Source: Planctomycetota bacterium
Lineage (GTDB): Bacteria; Planctomycetota; Phycisphaerae; Phycisphaerales; UBA1924
NCBI GenBank assembly: GCA_024280755.1
Contig: JAJRPN010000012.1
Location: forward strand, 1 to 64,000
Direction: 5' to 3'
DNA length: 64,000 nucleotides
The notes beneath the pieces are model-generated. The model saw only the letters and a program-made list of their open reading frames with translations, was not told the origin of the DNA and did not search any database. The first letter of the stretch is position 1. Each line of letters opens with the position of its first letter. Below, one piece after another: positions 49,844-58,293 of this stretch. Both the position numbers and the translations under genes were made by a program.

Positions 49844-52591
49844 ATGAGTACATGTCCAGATGTAGTGAAACGGCTCGTTGAACGGTTTGATCAACAGTCA
49901 GACCAGATCCGTTCTCCCGAATACAACGAAACCCTCGTTCGCATTGATTTCATCAATCCGCTGATGCGCGAGCTCGGCTGGGATATCGACAACAGTGCCG
50001 GGCACGCCGAGCAATACCGCGAAGTGGTCCATGAGGATCATGTGAAAGTGGCTGGGCAAACCAAAGCCCCGGACTACTCCTTCCGTGTAGGCGGGCAGCG
50101 TAAGTTCTTCCTCGAAGCCAAAAAACCGGCGGTCAACATCAAGAAGAACTGGGAACCGGCCTACCAACTCCGCCGCTATGGATGGAGTGCCAAACTCGCT
50201 TGTTCGTTGCTGACCGACTTCGAAGAGTTTGCGATCTACGACTGCCGGAAGAAACCAAAGCAGTTTGATAAGCCCTCTGTTGCAAGGCGCGATTACTTCC
50301 GATATACCGAGTACGAAGACCGGTGGGACTTCCTCTCGGGTACATTCTCCAAAGAAGCCGTCCTCAAAGGCGAGTTCGATAGATACATCGAATCCAAAAA
50401 AGGTCGTGGCGGCGAAGAGTTCGACGACGAGTTCCTCGCAGAAATAGAAGAATGGCGAAAGAGCATCGCCAGCAACCTCGCACTCCGAAACGATTCGCTC
50501 GACGAAAAATCGCTCAACTTCGCAGTCCAACGCATTATTGACCGCATCATTTTTCTGCGTATCGCTGAAGACCGAGGCACAGAACCGATTGGACAACTCC
50601 AATCCCTGCTCAATGGCGACAAGACTTACGATCGGCTCAAGGTGTTTTTTCGAGCCGCAGACGCACGATACAACTCAGGGCTATTTCACTTCGACCAAGA
50701 AAAAGGGCGTGACGAAGCACCAGACACACTCACCCCGTCGCTCGTCGTCACAGACAAAACCATCAAGGGGATCGTCAAAGCGCTCTACTATCCCGAGAGC
50801 CCCTACGAGTTCACGATGGTCTCCGCCGACATTCTCGGCAGCGTCTACGAACGATTCCTCGGCAAGGTCATCACCCTCACCAAGGGCCACCGTGCCAAGA
50901 TCGAAGAAAAACCAGAAGTACGCAAGGCCGGCGGCGTCTACTACACACCCACCTACATCGTTGACTACATCGTCAAAAACACCATTGGTAAACTCCTCGA
51001 AAACAAAACGCCAAAGCAAGCAGCAAAGATCAAAGTCCTCGATCCTGCCTGCGGGTCGGGTTCGTTCCTCATCGGGGCCTACCAGTTCCTGCTCGATTGG
51101 TACTTCGATCAATACTTCGCCGATGACCCTCAAGCACACTGTAAAGGGAAAAAACCAACCCTCCGACCAACACCCACCGGCGGATGGGCGCTCACCATCG
51201 CCGAACGAAAACGAATCCTCCTCGCCCATATCCACGGCGTAGACCTCGACGGACAAGCCGTCGAAGTGACCAAGCTCAACCTCCTGCTTAAATGCCTCGA
51301 AGGCGAAACCGCTCACACTCTCGGGTTCGAGCAAAAACTCTTCCGCGACCGCGCCCTGCCCGACCTGGGCGCAAACATCAAATGCGGCAACTCCCTCATC
51401 GGAACCGACATCATCGGGACAGACGCATGGAACGAGATGAGCGAAGAAGAGCAACGCCGAATCAATCCGTTCGATTATGAACGGGCGTTTGAGAAAGTGT
51501 TCAAGGGGAAGAATCCCGGCTTTGATGCGGTGATTGGGAATCCGCCTTGGGGAGCCGCTCTCAATGATACTTCGACATCATATCTACGCGAGCACTACGA
51601 ACGAGTGATCGATCGCATGGTTGATACATACATTTATTTAATTGATCGAGGTCTCCGAATAAAGTGTGAGGATGGTCTGCTCGGCTATATTGTGCCCGCA
51701 ACGGTACTCAATCAGGTTGATGCCACAAAGGTTCGCCGTTTGATGCTTGGACAGCGGCCGCGCTCAATAGTTTATCTTGGCAAAGATATTTTCACTCGGA
51801 AAGTTCTTAATACATCTGCCATCATTGTGCTCGGCAAGAGACCCAATAGTAGATTGGCCGTTGGTGATTTATCCAAACTCCCACTTGATGAACGGGCCGC
51901 GGCATTAGATAGTCTCGAATTCGTGTCTTTTAGTGAGTGGGCGATGGTCGTAGAGGCAGACCCATCGTTTACCTTTCAACTCGCTGGTCAAGAGAAAACA
52001 GTTATTCTAGCCCGGATGCGAGAGGTTCATTTATCATTCTCATCGTATTTGATCGGGTCGATTCAACGAGGCGTGAGTCCTGATATTGTTGCTGCGCATG
52101 TGATACCGGATACAGAGGTTGGCCCTTTATTGCCCGAGCCAGAGTTGCTTCGACGGGGCATATCGGGCTCTCGTATCGGAAAGTACCAAAGCCCAGTATC
52201 TGATCAATCGATTTTGTACACTACACGAAAAACTCTGATTGATGATTTTCCTCAGGCGCGGGCTTATTTAAAACAATATGAAAATAAAAACACATGCCGT
52301 GAAGTCCAAGATGGGAAGCATCCTGCTTGGGCTCTTCACCGGCCTCGTAAATCTGAAATTTTTGATTCACCAAAGTTCATTGGGCTTACGACTTCTAAGA
52401 CGATCGAGGTTGTGTACGATGCCGATAAATCACTTTGCGTGACTGATGCGATGTATGTTTTTAAAACATCGTCGGATATTGATCATCGGATGGTTCTTGC
52501 GATTGTGTCTTCTAAAATTTTCTTGTTCCTATATCGAATATCGAATATCGAATATCGAATATGGGAGAGGCAAGAGTTATCCCACAAGTAA
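49844..52591 (+). CDS. Type IIG-like restriction-modification enzyme, 3' end out of frame at a tandem repeat
   Basis: 915 residues as read. The N-terminal nuclease has Asp77, Glu91 and Lys93 in APDYSF...FFLEAKKP (PD-(D/E)xK). After a helical connector comes the N6-adenine methylase: YYTPTYIVDYIV, DPACGSGSF (motif I, Asp400) and GNPPWG (motif IV, about 565-570). A specificity domain follows (about 640-900). Family members (Eco57I/LlaGI-like single-chain enzymes) normally continue with GE..RVIPQVKAAKLKxLPFP and a coiled-coil end. Here that end is in another frame (52561-52845), because four copies of ATATCGA (52531-52558) shift the frame; the reading ends SHK. The native start has no separate promoter space. 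Confidence 0.88.
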   Translation: MSTCPDVVKRLVERFDQQSDQIRSPEYNETLVRIDFINPLMRELGWDIDNSAGHAEQYREVVHEDHVKVAGQTKAPDYSFRVGGQRKFFLEAKKPAVNIKKNWEPAYQLRRYGWSAKLACSLLTDFEEFAIYDCRKKPKQFDKPSVARRDYFRYTEYEDRWDFLSGTFSKEAVLKGEFDRYIESKKGRGGEEFDDEFLAEIEEWRKSIASNLALRNDSLDEKSLNFAVQRIIDRIIFLRIAEDRGTEPIGQLQSLLNGDKTYDRLKVFFRAADARYNSGLFHFDQEKGRDEAPDTLTPSLVVTDKTIKGIVKALYYPESPYEFTMVSADILGSVYERFLGKVITLTKGHRAKIEEKPEVRKAGGVYYTPTYIVDYIVKNTIGKLLENKTPKQAAKIKVLDPACGSGSFLIGAYQFLLDWYFDQYFADDPQAHCKGKKPTLRPTPTGGWALTIAERKRILLAHIHGVDLDGQAVEVTKLNLLLKCLEGETAHTLGFEQKLFRDRALPDLGANIKCGNSLIGTDIIGTDAWNEMSEEEQRRINPFDYERAFEKVFKGKNPGFDAVIGNPPWGAALNDTSTSYLREHYERVIDRMVDTYIYLIDRGLRIKCEDGLLGYIVPATVLNQVDATKVRRLMLGQRPRSIVYLGKDIFTRKVLNTSAIIVLGKRPNSRLAVGDLSKLPLDERAAALDSLEFVSFSEWAMVVEADPSFTFQLAGQEKTVILARMREVHLSFSSYLIGSIQRGVSPDIVAAHVIPDTEVGPLLPEPELLRRGISGSRIGKYQSPVSDQSILYTTRKTLIDDFPQARAYLKQYENKNTCREVQDGKHPAWALHRPRKSEIFDSPKFIGLTTSKTIEVVYDADKSLCVTDAMYVFKTSSDIDHRMVLAIVSSKIFLFLYRISNIEYRIWERQELSHK
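52531..52562 (+). repeat. Heptanucleotide tandem repeat inside the restriction-modification gene
   Basis: Four exact copies of ATATCGA (52531-52537, 52538-52544, 52545-52551, 52552-52558) and a partial ATAT. The unit is not a multiple of three. Frame arithmetic: five copies or two copies put the downstream part in frame with the enzyme; four (present state) and three do not. Confidence 0.95.
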
Positions 52592-52845
52592 AAGCTGCAA
52601 AATTAAAAACTCTACCGTTCCCAGATATTGAGAGTGCGGCGAAGGAGAAAACCATATCTCTCACCTCCCTCGTTGACTCCATGCTCTCCCTCCACAAGCG
52701 CCTCGCCGACGAGCAACTTCCCCAGCACCGCGAGCAGATCCAGCGCGAGATCGACGCGACCGATCGTCAGATCGACCAGCTTGTGTACGAGCTCTACGGG
52801 TTGACCGAAGAAGAAATCGCGATTGTCGAAGAAGCCACAGCATAA
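52561..52845 (+). CDS. C-terminal part of the restriction-modification enzyme (separate frame)
   Basis: Starting at an ATG that directly follows the repeat, the frame reads MGEARVIPQVKAAKLKTLPF, then SLVDSMLSLHKRL and IDATDRQIDQLVYELYGLTE, ending EEATA. This is the C-terminal specificity/coiled-coil end typical of the same enzyme family and is not expected as a protein of its own. It overlaps the upstream reading by 31 bp. One extra repeat unit would fuse both into a protein of 1,002 residues. Could be translated separately from this ATG. Confidence 0.85.
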   Translation: MGEARVIPQVKAAKLKTLPFPDIESAAKEKTISLTSLVDSMLSLHKRLADEQLPQHREQIQREIDATDRQIDQLVYELYGLTEEEIAIVEEATA

Positions 52846-52860
52846 AAACCCAACGCATAA

Positions 52861-52890
52861 AAAGACACGGGCGAGTACGCCCGTGTCTTT
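52861..52890. terminator. Bidirectional terminator after the restriction-modification gene
   Basis: AAAGACACGGGCG-AGTA-CGCCCGTGTCTTT, a perfect 13-bp stem between converging genes, with an A-run before it and T-run at its end. Confidence 0.9.
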
Positions 52891-52930
52891 GATCGCCATC
52901 CCTCTCGATCACTGAGTTATCGCAATAGGG

Positions 52931-53695
52931 TTATGCTGCTTCGGAGAAGCCGTCGTCGAGGTCGGTGTTGAACTCTTCGCCCAAGAACTCCTCAGCTTCG
53001 CCAAGGTCCTCGCCGAAATCCTCGTCCGCACCAAACGCTGCTTCAAAGGCTTCGAGCGCCTCGTCGGTAAGCTCGGCCTCGCTCTTTGGGCCGGCTTTCT
53101 TGTTGGTAGAGATCGCCGATTCGTTGGCCATCTCGTTCATTTCTGGGCTCGTGAATCGCTCGGCCCATCGGTCTGGGCGGACATTGGCGGGCGAGTCAGA
53201 TCGCTCAAGCCAGTCCTCAGCCGACGGCAGATTCAGTTCTGTCGGCATCGTCTTGCGATAGCCAAGCAGGCGAACCACTTCGAGCACATCAGTCCAGGTC
53301 GGGAACATCCGATCGTTGCCCTTTTTGAAGGCGTCGATTGCCATCAAGAACAAGAACTGCTCGGTGGTCATCTCGCCTTCTTCTGCGGATTTGGTGAACT
53401 CGGAAAGCCGACGCCCGCGTCCGCGTTTGCGTTCGAGTCCGGTAAAGCCGTCATCGGTCGGCGATGGGGCTTCTGGATTCGAGTCGCCGGAGGGTACAAG
53501 GCTTTTTTTGCGAGATTTGCTTCCCGAAGCTTTGCCATCAGCAGATGCCTGTGATTTTTTAGAACGCGGGTCGTTTTCGACACGCTGATCAAGCCCAAGC
53601 CGACGATCGATTACAGTACCCGGAGGCGGTTTTCCCTCGCCGTTTTTTCTGCGTTCTGAACTCTTGCCTCTGCGATCTTGTCCGTCATAAGCCAT
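52931..53695 (-). CDS. Hypothetical protein with basic N-terminus and acidic C-terminus
   Basis: 254 residues. The first 100 are hydrophilic and basic (DRRGKSSERRKNGEGKPP, KSRKKSLVPS), a middle part of about 60 residues looks folded (TTEQFLFLMAIDAFKKGNDR, MFPTWTDVLEVVRLLGYRK), and the last 50 are Glu/Asp-rich. GGAGGAG lies seven bases before the ATG at 53695 and decides the start against an ATG five codons earlier that is itself part of the ribosome site. Family not recognised; similar lengths occur in planctomycetes. The next gene upstream (53739) is also acidic. Confidence 0.65.
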   Translation of the reverse strand: MAYDGQDRRGKSSERRKNGEGKPPPGTVIDRRLGLDQRVENDPRSKKSQASADGKASGSKSRKKSLVPSGDSNPEAPSPTDDGFTGLERKRGRGRRLSEFTKSAEEGEMTTEQFLFLMAIDAFKKGNDRMFPTWTDVLEVVRLLGYRKTMPTELNLPSAEDWLERSDSPANVRPDRWAERFTSPEMNEMANESAISTNKKAGPKSEAELTDEALEAFEAAFGADEDFGEDLGEAEEFLGEEFNTDLDDGFSEAA

Positions 53696-53738
53696 CGGCT
53701 GCTCCTCCATAGAAACGCCAAGGCTGAAAACTCAGCGT

Positions 53739-54086
53739 TCAGAGTTCTTCATCGTCATCTTCTTCATCGGAATCCTCATCGGGTCCGTCCTCATCGTAAT
53801 CGTCGTCGTCTTCTTCGTCGTAATCGTCCTCGGTGTCATCGTCGTCATCATCGTCATCTTCAAGGAAATACGCCTCGTCGTCGTCGAGATCGTCACCCTT
53901 AGCGCACCAAGGGGCATCGGCGAGGAAACTCGTCGAATAATCGGACGCAGAGAGCCCGTTCGAGTTCGTCCAAGGGCTTTGGGTGCTTGGATCACTATCG
54001 GGCGTGAGGACGGCGGTATTGGAGCCTCCATCGAAAAGATTGGAAGCTTGGATCAGTTCGTCAGCATGTGTGAAAGTGTTACTCAT
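53739..54086 (-). CDS. Small hypothetical protein with an extremely acidic tail
   Basis: 115 residues. About 75 residues of ordinary composition (NTFTHADELIQASNLFDGGS, SDYSTSFLADAPWCAKG) are followed by a tail of some 45 residues made almost only of Asp, Glu and Tyr. The DNA of the tail is repetitive (GAT/GAC/GAA codons), so it could vary in length. It precedes the 52931-53695 gene on the same strand by 44 bp, probably in one operon. Function unknown. Confidence 0.55.
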   Translation of the reverse strand: MSNTFTHADELIQASNLFDGGSNTAVLTPDSDPSTQSPWTNSNGLSASDYSTSFLADAPWCAKGDDLDDDEAYFLEDDDDDDDDTEDDYDEEDDDDYDEDGPDEDSDEEDDDEEL

Positions 54087-54317
54087 TGGTGTTCCGCATA
54101 AAATGGTCGACTCATTCTTTCAATGGTCATGGTGAGAGATGAGGGAAATGTGCGATCGCGACAGTCTCAGTCTGGCCCGGTGAGTAGCCGAATGATTTGC
54201 CAACGGTACCCGCGCCAATCGCTGGGTCAATGGTTGATTGGTGGGTATTGCGTCTGATGTCTATGGTGTTTTACGCGGACGGGTCTTGAGGGTTCCATCG
54301 CCATACACTCTGTGTCT

Positions 54318-54857
54318 ATGTCTACCCCAACTCCAACCGAGTTCAACCCCCTCGCCGGGCTCGCTGCTGCCATATTTCCTGGTGCGGGGCACCTTGTGCT
54401 TGGTCGACCCAGACGGGCATTGTTTGCATGTATCGGCGTGATGGGGCTTTTTCTGTTCGGCTTGCTTATCGGCGGGATCGATGCGATCGATTCAAAGAAC
54501 GATAAAATCTGGTACTACGGCCAACTGCTCGTAGGCACCCCAACGATCGTCGTTGACACCATCCACCAATCCCAGTTCAAAGCCTATGACCTCGATACCA
54601 ATATGCTCCGCACCGGGTTTCCTGGCGAGCGTCGGATTCATGATGGCACGCGCCCGATCTGGGAGCCATTAACCTATGACGAGATCGATGCAGGAATGGG
54701 CCCGCCCAATGTCCCCGGGCTTGGTCGAATCAACGAGATCGCCATGCTCTCGATCGTGCTCGCCGGCATGTTGAATCTGATTATCTTCCTCGACGCGTTG
54801 ATGCCCAATCCAAATCATGCGCCCCAAACCAAAGCTGAACCCGAGGCTGCGAAATGA
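54318..54857 (+). CDS. Membrane protein, DUF6677-like
   Basis: 179 residues. LAAAIFPGAGHLVLGRPRRALFACIGVMG and FLFGLLIGGIDAIDSKNDK resemble an uncharacterised planctomycete family (DUF6677, from memory), with a second membrane part near the C-terminus (IAMLSIVLAGMLNLIIFLDAL). ATG at 54318; a GTG two codons upstream is also possible. The stop overlaps the start of the next gene (ATGA at 54854), indicating coupled translation. Confidence 0.65.
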   Translation: MSTPTPTEFNPLAGLAAAIFPGAGHLVLGRPRRALFACIGVMGLFLFGLLIGGIDAIDSKNDKIWYYGQLLVGTPTIVVDTIHQSQFKAYDLDTNMLRTGFPGERRIHDGTRPIWEPLTYDEIDAGMGPPNVPGLGRINEIAMLSIVLAGMLNLIIFLDALMPNPNHAPQTKAEPEAAK

Positions 54858-55105
54858 TCACGCTCGCATACACTCCATTTATTGACGCACTCGCCATCCA
54901 CGCCTATTGGTATCTGCTGATTATCCCGATGTCGATCTTCTTGGCGATCGGGTACAAATCTGTTCGCTGTGTGGACATGAGTCATTTTCTTCGTGAGGTG
55001 ATTATCTTCACGGTTCAGATCCTTGGTGGTTTGCTGCTCATGGCGATCGCGTTCACGATTATCATCGTGCTGGTGCTGCCGATGCTTGCGCCGATGCCGA
55101 CATAG
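54854..55105 (+). CDS. Small membrane protein coupled to the DUF6677-like gene
   Basis: 83 residues with two membrane helices (IHAYWYLLIIPMSIFLAIGY and IIFTVQILGGLLLMAIAFTI) separated by a short loop. It starts within the stop codon of the upstream gene (ATGA overlap), so the two products may form a complex in the membrane (inference). Family not recognised. Confidence 0.65.
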   Translation: MITLAYTPFIDALAIHAYWYLLIIPMSIFLAIGYKSVRCVDMSHFLREVIIFTVQILGGLLLMAIAFTIIIVLVLPMLAPMPT

Positions 55106-55135
55106 CACGCATCACGCACAGCTTGAATAGCGTAG

Positions 55136-56671
55136 TTATGATCCCTTGATGTATGAGCTGCTTGTTGTGGTGAAGCCTTTGTCGTGGTTTTGAATCATGT
55201 ACCGCAGCGCATCGACACAATGATCCGAGCCATCCTTTTCAGGCAATGAACACATCGGCTGATCCGCTGGGTAGTGATATTTTTCGAGCGACTCAATCAG
55301 CTTTTCGCATGAGCGATGGATGTAGAGACGAATAGGCCCTGATGCGGGCTTGAGCCTTGTGCGGACGAGTCCAAGCCCTTCATGCAGCCCGAGCCTGCGA
55401 TCGTGAATGGTCAAGCCGGCGCGGCGCATCGCTTGAACATCAGAAATCCCGGTCTGGAACCCACGCTGGCGCCCAGCGGGATCAACCCCGAGCCATTTGG
55501 GTGGGTATCGATAGTCTTGGATGGCTTTGATGTGTTCATCAAGGGCTGCGTCGGTCTTGAGGTATTCGCTCGCGACCCAGATGCAATCGTTTGCATCGAT
55601 GCACGCAAACAATACAACAGTGGGGGATCGGATTCCAAAGTCCATTCCACCGATCCATGTCCAGGTGTGAGCAGACTCTGGCAGCCCATCGACGACATGA
55701 ATCCCGGGGTTAAACTCGGGGAGCACGCAGTCCGTTCGCTTTGGGCGCAGGCACAACATCTCGGCGTTCCATGTTTCATCTCCAACGCGTTTTTTAAGCG
55801 CGATCGCATCATCAATCGTGATGTGCCCGGGTACCTGGTTGTTGCGATCGCGTCCCTTTGCTTTGCCGGCGCACTCGCCAGCAAGCGGGCAAGGTTGGCC
55901 ATCCGTTGATTCATCGCCCAAGCATTGATGCTCGTCATCATCGCAAACATCGAGCACATCGACCACGCCCCATCGGAAAATTCGGCGCGATGTTTCGTTA
56001 TCCTCAAGACTCTGCGAGACCAGATCGTGCATGAGCCCGTAGGGGACATGCAGGGTCGACAAGCATTCAATCGATCCTTTCACCCTTGTTCCACAGCGTT
56101 TTTCCCGTGTGACCAACTGGGCAGCCTCCCACACATCACGATCGAAAAGCTCGACCTCGTCGCACCGGAGTTTCTGCACGCGGGTGCCTCGGACAGAGGT
56201 CTGGGATTGGGCAAGCAGTTCCACGGTTGAGCTGTTGGTGAGCCGAATCCGGCGGTCGGTGATCTTGCCTTCGATTAACTCATCGAACCGATCAATGGAG
56301 AACAGGTCGCGCAGATGCGCGTGCATGCGTTTGGATTGTTCGAGCGAACCACCCAGGATGCGAATCTCAATTCCGGGTTTAAAGAGCAGGTCGAGCATGG
56401 TGGCGACCGCAGCGTAGAAGGTTTTTCCGCCGCCACGGTTTGCCCAGACCACGCAATCGCGAGGCATCCGATCCTCAAAGAACGCATGGCATAAATACTC
56501 GAACGGTGCACTGTGCCCATCGATCAATGCCTGGCGAACCACACGAATCGAGAGTTTGTAGAGTATCCACGCGTGGAGTTCGTCGTCGGTGGTGGGGCAC
56601 TTGCCTGTGATTGTTTGCAGTTCAAGCTCGTGATCGCTTTGCTCGTTGAGCGTGTCGGAAAAATCGTCCAT
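55136..56671 (-). CDS. Phage terminase large subunit-like protein
   Basis: 511 residues. The ATPase domain has Walker A ANRGGGKT (77-84) and LRCDEVELF as Walker B with the catalytic Glu; the nuclease domain has WIGGMDFGIRSPTVVLF, WLGVDPAGRQR and DGSDHCVDALRYMI, in the order of RNase-H-fold TerL nucleases. In phages this protein cuts and packages DNA. Between them a Cys-rich insert (CDDDEHQCLGDE...CPLAGEC) could bind zinc. No small terminase, portal or capsid gene is adjacent: the next genes to the left are bacterial membrane proteins on the other strand. Confidence 0.82.
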   Translation of the reverse strand: MDDFSDTLNEQSDHELELQTITGKCPTTDDELHAWILYKLSIRVVRQALIDGHSAPFEYLCHAFFEDRMPRDCVVWANRGGGKTFYAAVATMLDLLFKPGIEIRILGGSLEQSKRMHAHLRDLFSIDRFDELIEGKITDRRIRLTNSSTVELLAQSQTSVRGTRVQKLRCDEVELFDRDVWEAAQLVTREKRCGTRVKGSIECLSTLHVPYGLMHDLVSQSLEDNETSRRIFRWGVVDVLDVCDDDEHQCLGDESTDGQPCPLAGECAGKAKGRDRNNQVPGHITIDDAIALKKRVGDETWNAEMLCLRPKRTDCVLPEFNPGIHVVDGLPESAHTWTWIGGMDFGIRSPTVVLFACIDANDCIWVASEYLKTDAALDEHIKAIQDYRYPPKWLGVDPAGRQRGFQTGISDVQAMRRAGLTIHDRRLGLHEGLGLVRTRLKPASGPIRLYIHRSCEKLIESLEKYHYPADQPMCSLPEKDGSDHCVDALRYMIQNHDKGFTTTSSSYIKGS

Positions 56672-56701
56672 GTTCCATAATCCTCTTATAAATAAGTTTG
56701 T

Positions 56702-56929
56702 TTACTCTGTATCAATCAATCCCAGCGCGATCAAAATGGCTTGGGTTCGATCGTTTGAAAACCCGGCCAGCGCATCGAGCACCGCTCTTCGTTTCCTTGT
56801 TGGCAAGAAGAAGGTCAATGCGCTGGGCAGCTTCTCTGTCGTGTGTTCTGGTATGGGTTGATTAATCGCTATCGCGTGCTGATCTGTTTGCATCTCTTTC
56901 ATCTCCGTCATCTCCATTTGAATAGACAT
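56702..56929 (-). CDS. Small protein between the ABC-GNAT and terminase genes
   Basis: 75 residues at most; several ATGs near the start (56929, 56917, 56902, 56893) and GGAG-type sites within that part. The C-terminal half, LPSALTFFLPTRKRRAVLDA followed by LAGFSNDRTQAILIALGL, looks like a compact helical domain. It overlaps the end of the ABC-GNAT gene by up to 68 bp and lies 30 bp before the terminase. By position it could be a small terminase or adaptor, but nothing in the sequence proves this. Confidence 0.45.
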   Translation of the reverse strand: MSIQMEMTEMKEMQTDQHAIAINQPIPEHTTEKLPSALTFFLPTRKRRAVLDALAGFSNDRTQAILIALGLIDTE

Positions 56930-58280
56930 GGGCGTATGCGCGGGGATTGGCGAGCAGCCGACAGGCTACGATGGGGGCAAGGCTTTGAACTGTTTGTGAG
57001 TCGGGTGTTCCAGACCCGATGACTTTGCGCGTCTTGCTCCAGGTGATCAGCTCTCGTTCGAGCAGTGATCCGGGTTTGATAGGCGTGTTGATCAGGTCGG
57101 CGAGTGTGCGTTGTTGATGGTTGATCGCGTCGATCAGCCGAAGGTCGACAGGGGCGGGGAGCAACTCGTAAGGCGTCATCCCGGCGCGTTCAAAGAACGG
57201 GCAGACGGAACCCATCGCTGCGATGGATTCCGTCGCGGGTGTTTGTGGATTGTTTAGATAATGACGAACCAACGCGCTCGCCATCCCAAGTCCGCGCGAG
57301 CGAGGATCGACGATTACCCTAGAAATACAGCGTAGATTTGTGTTAATCTGTTTCGCATTGGATGCCTTGTTGCCCGCCGAGAAGAACCTTGGCCAAGCAC
57401 GCTCGCGCCATGAGCCGTTGAGTGTGGGCATGGAGATGACCAATACCCCCGCGAGAATCTCGCCAAGGATCGGTACTGTCCGTGTGGCTTTGAGGACAAG
57501 CGTGTGCGTCGCGGGTTTGGACCCACGATAGTGCAAGTGGGCGAGCAATTGGTAATCGGCGATGGTGCCTTGCTCAATGGTGATCGATTGATTGGCTGAG
57601 TCACAAGTTGTATTCATGGTTCGTGTGTTCATGTTGATCACAAGATCGGGCGCAAGCATGCCCGCCATATCTTCGTGCGCAGTCGCAGCGATGAGTATGA
57701 TTCCTGTTCGACTTGTCCATCGGCTCATTGTATGGGCAAGGGCATACGCACTCGCACGATCCAAAGGCGTCGCGAACTCATCAGCGATCACCACATCGCC
57801 CCGCTGGGCATTGTGCATCGCGAGTGCAAGGTGTAATCGGGCGCGTTCACCGACTGATAAGCACGGTGTTGGCATCGCCCAGAGTTTCGGTTCTGCAAGT
57901 CCAGCATGTGAAAGCGTCTCGACTCGGCGTTCGAGTGGGCCAGAGAATAGATCGAGCATGGCAGCGGTTTGGCTGATTTGTGTCGTGGAGTCATGGGCTA
58001 TATGAACTCTCGACGAGCGGGAAATGGCTTGTTGAATCCCGCGAAGCAGGCACGATTTTCCTGCGCCCGATGCGCCGGTGATCAACACGGTTGATGATGC
58101 ACCGATCTGGCCGAGCATGGTTGGTGTTGGGTGTTCGATTTTTCGATCAGTGTGCTTTGTGTGATGCGCGATCAATCCAAAGCTCGCGCAGGCTTGCAGG
58201 GCGCACGCAGAGATATCGCTTGGCGTGTCGATCGCGATTGGTTCAACGAGTTTGGTGGGTTGTTTCCAGACCATGTGCAA
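56862..58280 (-). CDS. ABC-type ATPase fused to a GNAT acyltransferase domain
   Basis: 472 residues. Residues 55-215 form an ABC ATPase: Walker A ITGASGAGKS (67-76), signature LSVGERARLHLALAM (141-155), Walker B DVVIADEFATPLD, switch His202 (ATAHED). Residues about 235-400 form a GNAT domain with HLHYRGSKPATHTLVLKA and the acyl-CoA loop RVIVDPRSRGLGMASALVRHYL. No transmembrane part exists, so it is not a transporter. Similar fusions are seen near phage terminases (from memory), function unknown. It starts 13 bp after the stop of the HTH gene. Confidence 0.8.
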   Translation of the reverse strand: MHMVWKQPTKLVEPIAIDTPSDISACALQACASFGLIAHHTKHTDRKIEHPTPTMLGQIGASSTVLITGASGAGKSCLLRGIQQAISRSSRVHIAHDSTTQISQTAAMLDLFSGPLERRVETLSHAGLAEPKLWAMPTPCLSVGERARLHLALAMHNAQRGDVVIADEFATPLDRASAYALAHTMSRWTSRTGIILIAATAHEDMAGMLAPDLVINMNTRTMNTTCDSANQSITIEQGTIADYQLLAHLHYRGSKPATHTLVLKATRTVPILGEILAGVLVISMPTLNGSWRERAWPRFFSAGNKASNAKQINTNLRCISRVIVDPRSRGLGMASALVRHYLNNPQTPATESIAAMGSVCPFFERAGMTPYELLPAPVDLRLIDAINHQQRTLADLINTPIKPGSLLERELITWSKTRKVIGSGTPDSQTVQSLAPIVACRLLANPRAYAHVYSNGDDGDERDANRSARDSD

Positions 58281-58293
58281 AGACCAATCGTGC

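Noticed and set aside
49898-50602. 234-codon minus-strand frame opposite the restriction-modification gene
   Set aside because: Antisense shadow; the plus strand encodes conserved nuclease and linker sequence.
53780-53870. Repetitive GTCATC-type stretch that looked like a short tandem array or CRISPR-like repeat
   Set aside because: It is the reverse complement of Asp/Glu codons of the acidic tail; unit length and spacing are irregular and there are no spacers. No CRISPR array was seen anywhere in the window.
55136-56671. Terminase taken as proof of a complete prophage
   Set aside because: No portal, capsid, tail, lysis or integrase genes occur on either side within the window.
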